Source of the DNA: Candidatus Thorarchaeota archaeon
Lineage (GTDB): Archaea; Asgardarchaeota; Thorarchaeia; Thorarchaeales; Thorarchaeaceae
NCBI GenBank assembly: GCA_016841005.1
Contig: JAEORG010000483.1
Location: 1 to 16,033, forward strand
Length of the DNA: 16,033 nucleotides
Direction: 5' to 3'
The translations under genes were made by a program, and so were the position numbers. A model generated the notes under the pieces. That model had not been told where the DNA came from and did no database searches. It saw nothing but the letters and a program-made list of their open reading frames with translations. Below, piece by piece: positions 1 to 7,206 of this stretch; positions within the stretch are counted from its first letter, which is position 1; each line of letters starts with the position of its first letter.

Positions 1-1352
1 CGAGTAACACGAGAATAAAATTCGCGGAATTGCCCAAAAATTGAATCCATCCACCATGGTGTGTGTGTGAAATCAAAAGCAATCTTCATGTTGAATAATG
101 AGGCGGTTGCGGAAAATTTCAAATTCGCCCTTATTGTATGATAATCTTGAGTTTGTAGAGATATTTGAGCTTGCATATTGATCCATGGAATGGCCGAACG
201 AATATTGATACTTAATGTGAGCTTAGCGCTTTGATTTACAAATATTTCATCCGGTGCAATTAACCAAGGGCGTGCAGTGCCAGTCACTCTAACATAAAAT
301 GATGTGTTCGCACTTGAGAAAATGTTTGCCTGAATTGGGATTGTTGTGTTGATAAACCATCTTTCAAAGTCAAAGATACCCAAATCTGGAGTGATCCAAG
401 CCATTAATGGTAATCCATCCCTTTTTGTGGCACTCTCAAGGAATCTCTTTGCAGCATCGACATCTAGCAAGCCTGCCCCTATTTTCCACGGGGGGTAACC
501 TAGATATTTGGCACTTGACAGTAGAGTTGCCTTAATCATACCAGGCGACCATAGCCAATCATTTTCAATGCAGTATTGAATTATATTGACGGCTCCGGCA
601 GTTACTAATGGGGCTGCGAAACTTGTTCCAAATAGACTGACGGTTGCATCTGTATATTGACCCAATGCTGAAATATCTGGTTTTATGGTCCGGTTGATAA
701 TAGGTCCTATTCCTGAGAAATCGAAAGGAATTCCATTAGTATCAACAGCGGATACTGCGATTACCTCTGGATATACAGCTGGTGATTCTATTGAGCTACC
801 AGTGGTTCCGCCTTGGGCATTATTTCCTGATGCGGCAATAATACTAACGCCCTGATGAAATGCCCAATGCATGATTTCTCGAAGGCCGTCTATATTTGTT
901 GGAGTTCCACCTAGACTAAGATTAATGACATCACAATCTTCTTCCAGAATTGCCCAGTGAATGGCTGCGATAATTGCCTTAGCTGTAGCTATATTATTTT
1001 CATTTACTACCTTTGCGTTTATTATTGCTGAGTTGGGTGCGTTCTGCACAATTATTTGGGCAACATATGTTCCATGTTTACTGTCATCAGGTAACGAGTC
1101 TGCTGTAGTATTGTCCGTGACAGCATATCCATATTCACTTGAAATGAAACTTCTAGCAGCAACTGTATGAAGATCTAACAATCCACCATTATCAATTCCA
1201 GAATCGATGACTGCGACTCTTACTGTAAGCTCTGGAGGGCCAAATGTTTTTGGAAGGATTAGAAAAGCAAACGTTGTAGATACAATGATTAGTGATATGA
1301 CTAGGAGTGCTTTTCCTCTGTTTGGAACTGCATCCACAACTATGTCGTTCAC
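1..1352 (-). CDS. Subtilisin-like S8 serine protease, membrane-anchored (3' end off the left edge)
   Basis: About 450 residues are visible before the gene leaves the window. The GTG start at 1352 is the first possible one: an in-frame TGA lies two codons upstream, and GAGGG sits 8 bases before the start. Residues 16-33 are a hydrophobic signal anchor after a short charged N-terminus. The complete subtilase triad is visible: Asp50 in VIDSGID, His93 in HGTYVA and Ser244 in GTSFAAP, with oxyanion Asn177 in SGNN. The catalytic domain ends near residue 300. A beta-rich region follows (about 315-415), then a new segment from about residue 420 with D-x-x-H and FREFY motifs. That segment resembles the one after the catalytic domain of eukaryotic site-1 protease (MBTPS1). 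The active site should face the outside of the cell. The substrate is unknown. There is no obvious propeptide between anchor and catalytic domain, which is unusual for S8 enzymes. A T/A-rich TATA-like stretch (1386-1400, read on minus) lies about 35-48 bases upstream. Confidence 0.93.
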   Translation of the reverse strand, partial: MNDIVVDAVPNRGKALLVISLIIVSTTFAFLILPKTFGPPELTVRVAVIDSGIDNGGLLDLHTVAARSFISSEYGYAVTDNTTADSLPDDSKHGTYVAQIIVQNAPNSAIINAKVVNENNIATAKAIIAAIHWAILEEDCDVINLSLGGTPTNIDGLREIMHWAFHQGVSIIAASGNNAQGGTTGSSIESPAVYPEVIAVSAVDTNGIPFDFSGIGPIINRTIKPDISALGQYTDATVSLFGTSFAAPLVTAGAVNIIQYCIENDWLWSPGMIKATLLSSAKYLGYPPWKIGAGLLDVDAAKRFLESATKRDGLPLMAWITPDLGIFDFERWFINTTIPIQANIFSSANTSFYVRVTGTARPWLIAPDEIFVNQSAKLTLSINIRSAIPWINMQAQISLQTQDYHTIRANLKFSATASLFNMKIAFDFTHTPWWMDSIFGQFREFYSRVT

Positions 1353-1481
1353 AAATCATCCCTCTATCGTTCTGAAACTTACACTTTTTATTGATAAAGA
1401 ATATGCGGAACCAGCAAAGACTCACGTATAACTAAAGCCTTATCTCCCTAATCTTCAGGAGAAGCTATGAGGTAACATCCC

Positions 1482-2327
1482 TTGGTCATGTATGATCCTG
1501 ATGTCTATGAGATGGAAGAATACAGAGGAATAGACATATTCATTCCAGGGACTGAAATCGAGCGAGAAGTCAATGGAGATAAGATGTTTAGAATTCTTCT
1601 TTTAACAGGTATAGGATTTGCCCTGACCTTTGCTATCACGTTTGCTCTCGAACTGCCAATGATTATGCTTGGGCTAATCGATATCAATTTCTATACAGGT
1701 CAAATCGAGTTTGCACCATATGTCTTCATGCTACTCACTTTTGCTGAATTTGGATTTATCATCCCACCATTTTGGTATATTCATCATCATGGTTACACAC
1801 TTAGTTCACTTGGAATAAAAATTCCAAAACCTCAATATGGTGAGGTCAAATCCAAGATGGTTCAAGTATCAAAAGACATTGGACTGGGATTGATTTTTGG
1901 AGCAATGATGTTGGTATCAAACATTGTAATAACATGGTTCGTAACGTTAGGAGTTGATACTTCCAATGTCGATGATGGTAGTTACTTATTTGCGAGTGGG
2001 GATGTTGTTGAACTTGTTGCTTGGATTCTTGTAATGTTTTTGGTAGTTGGTTTCACAGAAGAATTGTTATTCAGAGGTTTTCTTCAGAGGAGAATGGAGA
2101 TTTTCTTCAGGAATAGATATGCAAGTTTCAAATTACTTGCATTGATTGTAACATCTTTCATATTTGCAGTGATGCATCTCGACTTACTTGGTCTTGCCGC
2201 TCGTTTTGTACTCGGGCTATTCATGGGTTATCTTGCACAAAAGAGGCAATACTCCATTATTGGACCTACGGTTGCTCATGGATTCAACAACAGTGCAGTC
2301 GTCATCTTTGCGTTCTTTGGTTTTTGA
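1482..2327 (+). CDS. CPBP family (Rce1/Abi-type) intramembrane metalloprotease
   Basis: A 281-residue polytopic membrane protein of the CPBP/Abi family (PF02517), related to the CAAX-prenyl endopeptidase Rce1. All signature motifs are present: EELLFR (Glu193, Glu194, Arg198), FAVMH (Phe228, His232) and HGFNN (His266, Asn270). These build the metal- and water-binding active site within the membrane in this family. About 35 polar N-terminal residues precede the first helix (36-65). Further helices lie near 80-100, 132-155, 176-192, 216-232, 236-253 and 262-281. The TTG at 1482 is preferred over ATG 1488 because GAGGT (1469-1473) lies 8 bases before the TTG but 14 before the ATG. The gene is divergent from the S8 protease across 129 bases and convergent with dodecin. 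The substrate is unknown. Archaeal members are not known to process CAAX proteins, so no prenyl-protein role is claimed. Confidence 0.92.
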   Translation: MVMYDPDVYEMEEYRGIDIFIPGTEIEREVNGDKMFRILLLTGIGFALTFAITFALELPMIMLGLIDINFYTGQIEFAPYVFMLLTFAEFGFIIPPFWYIHHHGYTLSSLGIKIPKPQYGEVKSKMVQVSKDIGLGLIFGAMMLVSNIVITWFVTLGVDTSNVDDGSYLFASGDVVELVAWILVMFLVVGFTEELLFRGFLQRRMEIFFRNRYASFKLLALIVTSFIFAVMHLDLLGLAARFVLGLFMGYLAQKRQYSIIGPTVAHGFNNSAVVIFAFFGF

Positions 2328-2336
2328 AAGAAAAGC

Positions 2337-2378
2337 ACTAGGAGAGAGCCAGTCATGAAGAAATGCTCTCTCTCTAGT
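2337..2378. terminator. Hairpin between convergent CPBP and dodecin genes, candidate bidirectional terminator
   Basis: The left arm (2337-2349) and right arm (2365-2378) pair over 13 base pairs with a single bulged base, enclosing a 15-base loop. It starts 9 bases after the CPBP stop and ends 24 bases before the dodecin stop. There is no long T-run after it on either strand, so a classical intrinsic terminator is not fully supported. It could instead be a 3' processing or stabilising stem for either transcript. Confidence 0.5.
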
Positions 2379-2402
2379 AGAACCAAAATCAGTCTGAAGA
2401 TA

Positions 2403-2606
2403 TTATGCTTCGTACTTGAATGCAACTCTGATGTTTGCTCTAAAGGCTGTAATTTTGTTTTCAACGACTTTTGCGGTGAAATGATCAACATCAATTCCCA
2501 CAATACCTCTAACACTCTTTGCAGCAACTGCTAATGCATTCTTGGTCGCTTCTTCCCAACTATTAGGACTCTCTCCGATTAGTTCTATTACTTTGATTAC
2601 ACCCAT
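2403..2606 (-). CDS. Dodecin, flavin-binding small protein
   Basis: This 67-residue protein fits the dodecin family in length and pattern. It begins GVIKVIELIGES, followed by SWEEATKNAL with Trp17. In archaeal dodecin the equivalent tryptophan stacks on the flavin ring. The beta-alpha-beta-beta pattern follows, ending ITAFRANIRVAF. Family members assemble into hollow dodecamers that bind riboflavin, lumichrome or FMN, probably storing or quenching flavins in the cytoplasm. The ATG at 2606 is chosen because GGAGG lies 7 bases upstream and the family starts here. An in-frame ATG 42 bases further upstream would add 14 non-conserved residues and swallow the ribosome binding site. The gene lies 74 bases downstream of the ABC-2 permease on the same strand. 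That gap is A/T-rich and could hold its own promoter. Confidence 0.93.
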   Translation of the reverse strand: MGVIKVIELIGESPNSWEEATKNALAVAAKSVRGIVGIDVDHFTAKVVENKITAFRANIRVAFKYEA

Positions 2607-2680
2607 ATCGAATCCTCCAAAAGGGTGGTGTAAACTTAGTTTGAGCACTTATTGCTCTTGCTAAAGTAGATTTTATCATA

Positions 2681-3835
2681 TCATGCAAGGGTCGTTTTCT
2701 TGCTATATATCCCATAAGCCGCAAGTATGAATATGACAGTCATAGTTAGGATGATGATGATTTCCCGCATGAAGTCTGTTATTGCAATTCCTTTGAAGGC
2801 AGTATCAACAATCATAACTCTACCAAGATTTACTGGGAAAATTTCGTCCACAATTCCCACATCGATAAATCCTGTTCCGAGAATCATAGTACCAAAAAGG
2901 ATGAACAGGAATGATTGGTTTGCTTGTAATCTCGTACTCACAATAGTAGATATCAACACTCCTAGAGCTGAACCAGATAATGACATCAAACTAAGTATAA
3001 ATAAAATCACCAATGGAGATGTATTTGGAATAATTGCAAACATCCACATCCAGAGACCTAGTAAGACGCCTCCTTGAAATACACCTATGGCGAAATACGC
3101 AAGTGTCTTCGCCAATATAGACTCCATCTTTGTGGAAGGGGTTAGTAGCATCCTATTTAGAGGCACGTCACCTACAATTGCTTGAGCTGCTGTAGCAGAT
3201 ACCGCAACAAACACAGCAAAAACAAGCATGAATACTCCAAATGTTGCAGCCGTAGAATCTCCTGTCGGCTCAAATTCACCTACTCTAACTGTGGCTATTT
3301 CTCCCTTAATCCAACCATGAGCAAAACGGAATTGATTCACTACATCTGAAAAATCTCCGAATATACTCATCTGTGTTTCAAGGTCTGAGCTGCTCACGTG
3401 TAAATCCACAAATGCTGGAATATCACCAGTGATGTTTCCTTCAAATCCGTAGGGGATTACAACATACGCTTTGACACTTTCTTGATAGAGAGCTATTCTC
3501 GCTGCATCCTCATTGGTATACTCGTAAACAATGAACGTCGAACTCTTAGCTAAATACCATGTGAAGTTTGCTGATAGGTCTTCACCAGGGAACGTGTTCG
3601 TTGGATCCGCATCAACGACTGCAATTACAAGTGCATCAACATTTTTTCCAGTTTCTGTGTTTATTTGAATAAGCGTTCTTTGATTGATAGCTACATACAT
3701 TGTTCCCATAATCATCATAGGGAGTGCGAATACTAGTAGTAGGGCATACTTGTCCTTTCGGATAAGATGAAGTTCTTTGAGGAACATGGATCTTATTCGC
3801 CAGGTCTTTGTATTCTTCTTCCCTATTGCAGCCAA
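2681..3835 (-). CDS. ABC-2 type transporter permease (no ATPase gene adjacent)
   Basis: A 384-residue membrane protein with ABC-2 permease layout. A basic amphipathic N-terminus holds the conserved LKELHLIRKDKYALLL stretch. TM1 spans about 32-51. An extracytoplasmic domain of roughly 150 residues (52-198) follows, then five hydrophobic segments (about 199-222, 244-268, 274-300, 308-328 and 357-377). The cytoplasmic loop with LNRMLLTPSTK (226-236), before the coupling region, is typical of the family. The TTG start at 3835 is supported by GGTGAG (3841-3846), 5 bases upstream. Such permeases work with an ATP-binding subunit to export lipids, peptides, polysaccharides or drugs. Here the upstream gene is a DNA glycosylase and the downstream gene a dodecin, so the ATPase must be encoded elsewhere or the partner is shared. 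The substrate cannot be read from the sequence. Confidence 0.88.
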   Translation of the reverse strand: MAAIGKKNTKTWRIRSMFLKELHLIRKDKYALLLVFALPMMIMGTMYVAINQRTLIQINTETGKNVDALVIAVVDADPTNTFPGEDLSANFTWYLAKSSTFIVYEYTNEDAARIALYQESVKAYVVIPYGFEGNITGDIPAFVDLHVSSSDLETQMSIFGDFSDVVNQFRFAHGWIKGEIATVRVGEFEPTGDSTAATFGVFMLVFAVFVAVSATAAQAIVGDVPLNRMLLTPSTKMESILAKTLAYFAIGVFQGGVLLGLWMWMFAIIPNTSPLVILFILSLMSLSGSALGVLISTIVSTRLQANQSFLFILFGTMILGTGFIDVGIVDEIFPVNLGRVMIVDTAFKGIAITDFMREIIIILTMTVIFILAAYGIYSKKTTLA

Positions 3836-3840
3836 ACTTG

Positions 3841-3846
3841 CTCACC
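3841..3846 (-). promoter_or_regulatory. Shine-Dalgarno GGTGAG that fixes a TTG start
   Basis: On the minus strand GGTGAG is followed by five bases and TTG at 3835. It pairs with the TCACC part of the archaeal 16S 3' end. It supports the TTG over the next in-frame ATG (residue 17), which would remove part of the conserved N-terminal helix of the ABC-2 permease. Confidence 0.55.
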
Positions 3847-3901
3847 AATCTCTCTTGCAAATCAGATATATTACACCTTTTATGGATTTCCTGCAACTAG
3901 T

Positions 3902-4789
3902 TTAAGAAAGGACTCCCATCGCATCCGCACACATGAGTAAATACAATACTAGTGGACCTGCCTCTCCTATCGCATCAGCATATCCTATTACTTGCTTTTT
4001 CGAAACCCGTCTACCTCCATGATACAGTTTTCCAAGTACATTTTGGATAGCAAGGTCTCCGTAGGGGAAGGTGCTGAAATCTCCTAATGCTGCAATTGAC
4101 AAAGCTTGTACAGTCCATTCACCAATACCACGAATAGGCAATAGAACTTCTGCAGCCTCATCATATGAAACATCTCGCAGATTTTCGAGTTCTAGTTCAC
4201 CGGTTTCGACCATTCTACAAATATCAAATACAAAATCCGTCTTGTAGCCAAGTCCAAATGATTTCAGTACTGATTTTCCAGCAGTCACAATTGTATTGGG
4301 CGAAGGAAACTTGAAGAACCCACCATTCTTTGATTTGCTAGATAATCCCATCACTAGTCGTTTAGTAATTACGTTCGCAGCACGATACGATATTTGTTGC
4401 TGAACGATGGTCTTTATGAGTCCTTCAAAGATTGTATCTGTTAGATAAGGTCTAATTCCAGAAAGAAGAACACTATATTTCTGTAATCTAGAATCATGGT
4501 TAATTGATTCTAAAGCATTATCCAAAGACAAATTCAAGCTGAAAGTATGTATCATTTTTTGTTTGATATCGTTGTTTGAAACAACATCATCAACATAATC
4601 TACTATGAGATTTGCCCCTGCTTCTTCTTGGTATATCTTGATTGGGATATCTCTGTCATTAATCAACAAGACCCTTGCGAATGTATCCTGAGTGGTTATT
4701 TCTGGTGTTGGTTGGACATCAGGAAATATCCATGAGTGGACTGAAGATAGCAAATTGTAGGCTAAAGGAACTTGGATTATTGTCTGCAT
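3902..4789 (-). CDS. AlkA-type DNA-3-methyladenine glycosylase (HhH-GPD superfamily)
   Basis: A 295-residue protein, close in length to E. coli AlkA (282). The N-terminal ~105 residues form a beta-rich lead-in. The HhH-GPD fold then starts with FEGLIKTIVQQQIS (121-134), the usual helix of the family. The helix-hairpin-helix is LLPIRGIGEWTVQ (216-228), and the catalytic aspartate is Asp245 in FPYGDLAIQ. No C-terminal FCL cysteine cluster is present, which argues against an endonuclease III-like enzyme. The expected reaction is removal of 3-methyladenine and other alkylated or deaminated bases, leaving an abasic site in base-excision repair. The ATG start at 4789 has only a distant GAGGT (13 bases upstream). 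The gene lies 66 bases upstream of the permease on the same strand and divergent from a membrane protein gene. The exact lesion spectrum is not predictable. Confidence 0.88.
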   Translation of the reverse strand: MQTIIQVPLAYNLLSSVHSWIFPDVQPTPEITTQDTFARVLLINDRDIPIKIYQEEAGANLIVDYVDDVVSNNDIKQKMIHTFSLNLSLDNALESINHDSRLQKYSVLLSGIRPYLTDTIFEGLIKTIVQQQISYRAANVITKRLVMGLSSKSKNGGFFKFPSPNTIVTAGKSVLKSFGLGYKTDFVFDICRMVETGELELENLRDVSYDEAAEVLLPIRGIGEWTVQALSIAALGDFSTFPYGDLAIQNVLGKLYHGGRRVSKKQVIGYADAIGEAGPLVLYLLMCADAMGVLS

Positions 4790-4825
4790 GGGCTAGAGGA
4801 ACCTCGTATTATTCTAATTGTATAG

Positions 4826-4847
4826 TTCATATCAATGATATCATGAA
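4826..4847. promoter_or_regulatory. Dyad-symmetric sites in the divergent AlkA/membrane-protein promoter region
   Basis: A 13-base perfect palindrome (ATATCA-A-TGATAT, 4829-4841) is overlapped by a second pair of 5-base arms (TTCAT at 4826-4830, ATGAA at 4843-4847). It lies in the 88-base gap between two divergent genes, about 40 bases from the glycosylase start and 37-52 bases before the other start. The position suits an operator for one or both promoters. A/T-rich palindromes also occur by chance, so this is a weak call. Confidence 0.3.
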
Positions 4848-4877
4848 TCAGCTGAGGGAGAGATAGTCATTGTTAAA

Positions 4878-5309
4878 TTGTCAATTCAGCTGGACTTAGC
4901 TGATGTGTTTATGACAGCAGTACAACTTCCTCAAATTCCTGTACGAACAGGTAGAATTATCGCTCTGATAGTTGCAGCATCAATGCTAAATGTTGGGCTG
5001 TACTTTTTACTCTATATATTCACACCTTTAATCTCTGGATTAATTGTAGGATTTCTTGTAGCACGACCCAAAGAAGGAGGATTCACTTCATTTTTTGGTT
5101 CACTTCTGTCTTTCTTTCCTATGCTATTAATTTCTGCCCCTTCGTTCATTGATTACTTGATTTCGACTGGTCAACTGATTGCATCTGAAGTACCAGCACT
5201 ACTCCCCTGGATATACTTTCAACTAGTGATTTCAGGGTTGATTCTAAGTATCATTGGATTGATAGGTGGAATTGTTGGTGGGTATCTTGGGCGTCGTGCA
5301 AGACTGTAA
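4878..5309 (+). CDS. Small glycine-rich polytopic membrane protein (DUF5518-like)
   Basis: A 143-residue hydrophobic protein of unknown function. About 25 N-terminal residues lead to four predicted helices (about 27-42, 44-61, 70-90 and 110-138). A short positively charged loop with ARPKEGGF lies after helix 2, and the last helix is glycine-rich, IIGLIGGIVGGYLGRR. This layout recalls small archaeal membrane families such as DUF5518; that is resemblance only. A similar design appears in the gene at 10854-11300. The start is uncertain: TTG 4878 is in frame 15 bases after GAGGGAGAG (4854-4862), and ATG 4911 would shorten the protein by 11 residues. No ATG occurs between the upstream stop (4836) and 4878. 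Its stop codon directly touches the stop codon of the convergent gene. Confidence 0.72.
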   Translation: MSIQLDLADVFMTAVQLPQIPVRTGRIIALIVAASMLNVGLYFLLYIFTPLISGLIVGFLVARPKEGGFTSFFGSLLSFFPMLLISAPSFIDYLISTGQLIASEVPALLPWIYFQLVISGLILSIIGLIGGIVGGYLGRRARL

Positions 5310-6497
5310 CTAAGTATCCACAATGAGGACACCTGGCTTATAATCAGCGTTCGGACCTACAGTGGTTCTTCTTAATGGATTACCGAATAGTACCCACTCT
5401 AATGTCGAAACTGCTTCATCACTTTGAATCTCAGAGGACTTTCCTTGACTGATTGCTCCAATTTCTTTTATTATAGACTCATCAAGATTTTCAGTTATTC
5501 CTCTGTCTACTCCGAGTTTGACTTCTCCTATAAGCTCATGGCTGTCTAATAGATCTAGGAAGCCAAATTTCCATCCATCAGCAAATGCACATTGACGCCA
5601 ATCATCATATGGTTTGATGTTGTTTAGCGTATCCAGTGTTGATCCAATATATGCAGCTCCTTGATTTAGAAATGCAGTTAATAATGGACCTTCCTGAGCA
5701 GTGCTACATGCTTCTGAAAAAACTACAGGATACCCTCTGAATTTTATCTGCTCTGCTTGCCTACTCGTCAAGATATCTGAGTTGTGAGATGCCCATTTTT
5801 CTGGAGTACCATGAATTCTTGAGGTAAATACTCCATCAGAAAATTGTAAGATGAATTCACTAGCTCCAAGAATCTCTGCGTACATTTGGTTGTATTGCTG
5901 GAGAACTTGAACTGAGAATCCTAATTTTTTCAGACCGTCCACATGTCTATCTGAACGGTCAGGTTGGCTATCAAAAACCACGGCGATATTACTGTCAATT
6001 ATATTTGGATCCATATGATATAATACAGTCTTCTGAGAACCATATATTCTCCCAACTGGCACGTCTGGAATATTATCATTATCTGCATCTTGAAAATACC
6101 AGTCGGTGTATGCATAACTTCCTTGATAGCTAACTTGGATACCAGGTAATTCTTTGTTTGTGCCTATTAGTAAAATACCTCTGTGCTGTCCAGGATCAAA
6201 ATGCTCTTTGATTGTTCGATGCGTAAAAACCCATGACTTCTTCTTCTCGAGAACAAACTCTGCTCCTATTTCGTTAGCTTTCGTTTCATATGCAGCTATG
6301 TTATCATCCCCAACTCTTCCACAGATAATCAAGAGATGTTCCAGAATGCTTCTCTGGGTTCTTCCAACAGGAAACTCTTGACTAGTAACATCAATCATGG
6401 GTTGGGCTTTTTGGGTGAAACCTGGTTTAACATTAGAAAATGATTTCATCTTACATCTTGTTGGCTTGATTTGTGATAAGATGTTTTCTCTTCTCAC
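5310..6497 (-). CDS. Gingipain-like (peptidase C25, clan CD) cysteine protease
   Basis: A 395-residue protein with the two-part layout of C25 peptidases. The N-terminal half (about 53-165) ends in the Asp/Asn-rich loop DADNDNIPDVPVGR (137-150), matching the family's acidic loop and conserved GR. The catalytic half carries His229-Gly in RIHG and Cys264 in SEACSTAQEG. Their spacing of 35 residues is close to the 33 in gingipain RgpB (His211/Cys244). The IGST motif after the cysteine (285-288) also fits. There is no signal peptide, no long propeptide and no C-terminal Ig-like or secretion domain, all usual in bacterial gingipains. It may therefore act inside the cell like other caspase-fold enzymes. 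The GTG at 6497 is the longest start. ATG 6449 has a TATA-like CTTATCAC about 27 bases upstream and could be a leaderless start. Substrate preference (Arg, Lys or other) is not predictable. Confidence 0.8.
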   Translation of the reverse strand: MRRENILSQIKPTRCKMKSFSNVKPGFTQKAQPMIDVTSQEFPVGRTQRSILEHLLIICGRVGDDNIAAYETKANEIGAEFVLEKKKSWVFTHRTIKEHFDPGQHRGILLIGTNKELPGIQVSYQGSYAYTDWYFQDADNDNIPDVPVGRIYGSQKTVLYHMDPNIIDSNIAVVFDSQPDRSDRHVDGLKKLGFSVQVLQQYNQMYAEILGASEFILQFSDGVFTSRIHGTPEKWASHNSDILTSRQAEQIKFRGYPVVFSEACSTAQEGPLLTAFLNQGAAYIGSTLDTLNNIKPYDDWRQCAFADGWKFGFLDLLDSHELIGEVKLGVDRGITENLDESIIKEIGAISQGKSSEIQSDEAVSTLEWVLFGNPLRRTTVGPNADYKPGVLIVDT

Positions 6498-6552
6498 AGC
6501 TATTCAGGAAACTTCAATTACACCTTTCAACGGCATCTTACTAGTAACGAAA

Positions 6553-7206
6553 ATGATAGAAGATCTAAAAGTAGTTTCATTTGATTTGGACGGTGTTCTC
6601 TATGATGGGAAGAGTGCAGCATTCCCAGTAGCAAAGGAACTCGGTCTTGGACAAAAATTTCTCAAAATTCTTCAGGAGAACAGTCTTTATCAAAGGTCTT
6701 TTGTTGACTCAATTAAAGAAGGAGCTAAGATATGGGAGGGAGTTCCTGTTGATGGCAGTCTGGAATATGTTGTTGAGAACATGCCTTTGATGGGAGGCGC
6801 TGAAGAAACTTTATCAACTCTAAAAGATTGGGGATACGAAATTGGTTGTATCAGTAGTGGTGTGAGTCAATTTTTCCTAAAACCATTAGTAAAGCGACTA
6901 GACTTGGATTTTGCATACTCCAATATTCTGGGAGAAATAGATGGAAGGCATGATGGAACAGTAAGTTATGTTATGGGTGGTCCCCAAAAAGCCGAAACCA
7001 TTCGGAATTACCTTTCCGAACGAGGCTATACGAAAGAGAACCTCGCGTCAGTTGGAGATGGAGAAAATGACATTAATATCTTTCATCGTTCGAGACTTAG
7101 TATTGCCTTCAATCCTGAATCAGAGCATGTGAGCGAAGCTGCCTCCCTCACAATCCACTCAAGGGACTTACGCTCGATTCTTCCACATTTTATCAGAGAT
7201 ATCTAA
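6553..7206 (+). CDS. HAD-superfamily phosphatase, SerB (phosphoserine phosphatase)-like
   Basis: A 217-residue protein with all four HAD motifs: FDLDGVLYDG (nucleophile Asp11, acid/base Asp13), Ser101 in CISSG, Lys146 in GGPQKAE, and VGDGENDINIF (Asp169, Asp173). The cap lies between motifs I and II (about 20-80), the type I arrangement of phosphoserine phosphatases. The expected reaction is Mg2+-dependent hydrolysis of a small phosphomonoester. Phosphoserine is likely but not certain because motif I is DLDGVLYD rather than the DFDST often seen in SerB. ATG 6553 is chosen because motif I begins 10 residues later, as usual in the family. Longer in-frame starts as far upstream as 6397 would overlap the divergent peptidase gene. 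No clear ribosome binding site is seen. The final bases overlap the stop codon of the convergent aminotransferase gene. Confidence 0.85.
   Translation: MIEDLKVVSFDLDGVLYDGKSAAFPVAKELGLGQKFLKILQENSLYQRSFVDSIKEGAKIWEGVPVDGSLEYVVENMPLMGGAEETLSTLKDWGYEIGCISSGVSQFFLKPLVKRLDLDFAYSNILGEIDGRHDGTVSYVMGGPQKAETIRNYLSERGYTKENLASVGDGENDINIFHRSRLSIAFNPESEHVSEAASLTIHSRDLRSILPHFIRDI

Noticed and set aside
57..70. GT dinucleotide repeat
   Set aside because: It is only about six units, lies inside the S8 coding region (codes for THTP) and keeps the frame, so it is probably chance.
2643..2657. 5-bp inverted repeat GAGCA/TGCTC upstream of dodecin
   Set aside because: The arms are short, with no T-run and no clear promoter position, so no function is supported.
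2727..3077. 116-codon plus-strand frame opposite the permease
   Set aside because: It is a reverse-strand shadow of transmembrane codons, with no ribosome binding site.
3636..3896. Open frame of 86 codons overlapping the start of the ABC-2 permease
   Set aside because: It overlaps the conserved permease N-terminus in another frame, and its low-hydrophobicity composition shows no motif.
6538..6547. 10-base palindrome TTACTAGTAA between the divergent peptidase and HAD genes
   Set aside because: It is too short and A/T-rich to separate from chance; a related TTACTAG at the fprA promoter is expected by frequency alone in a window of this size.
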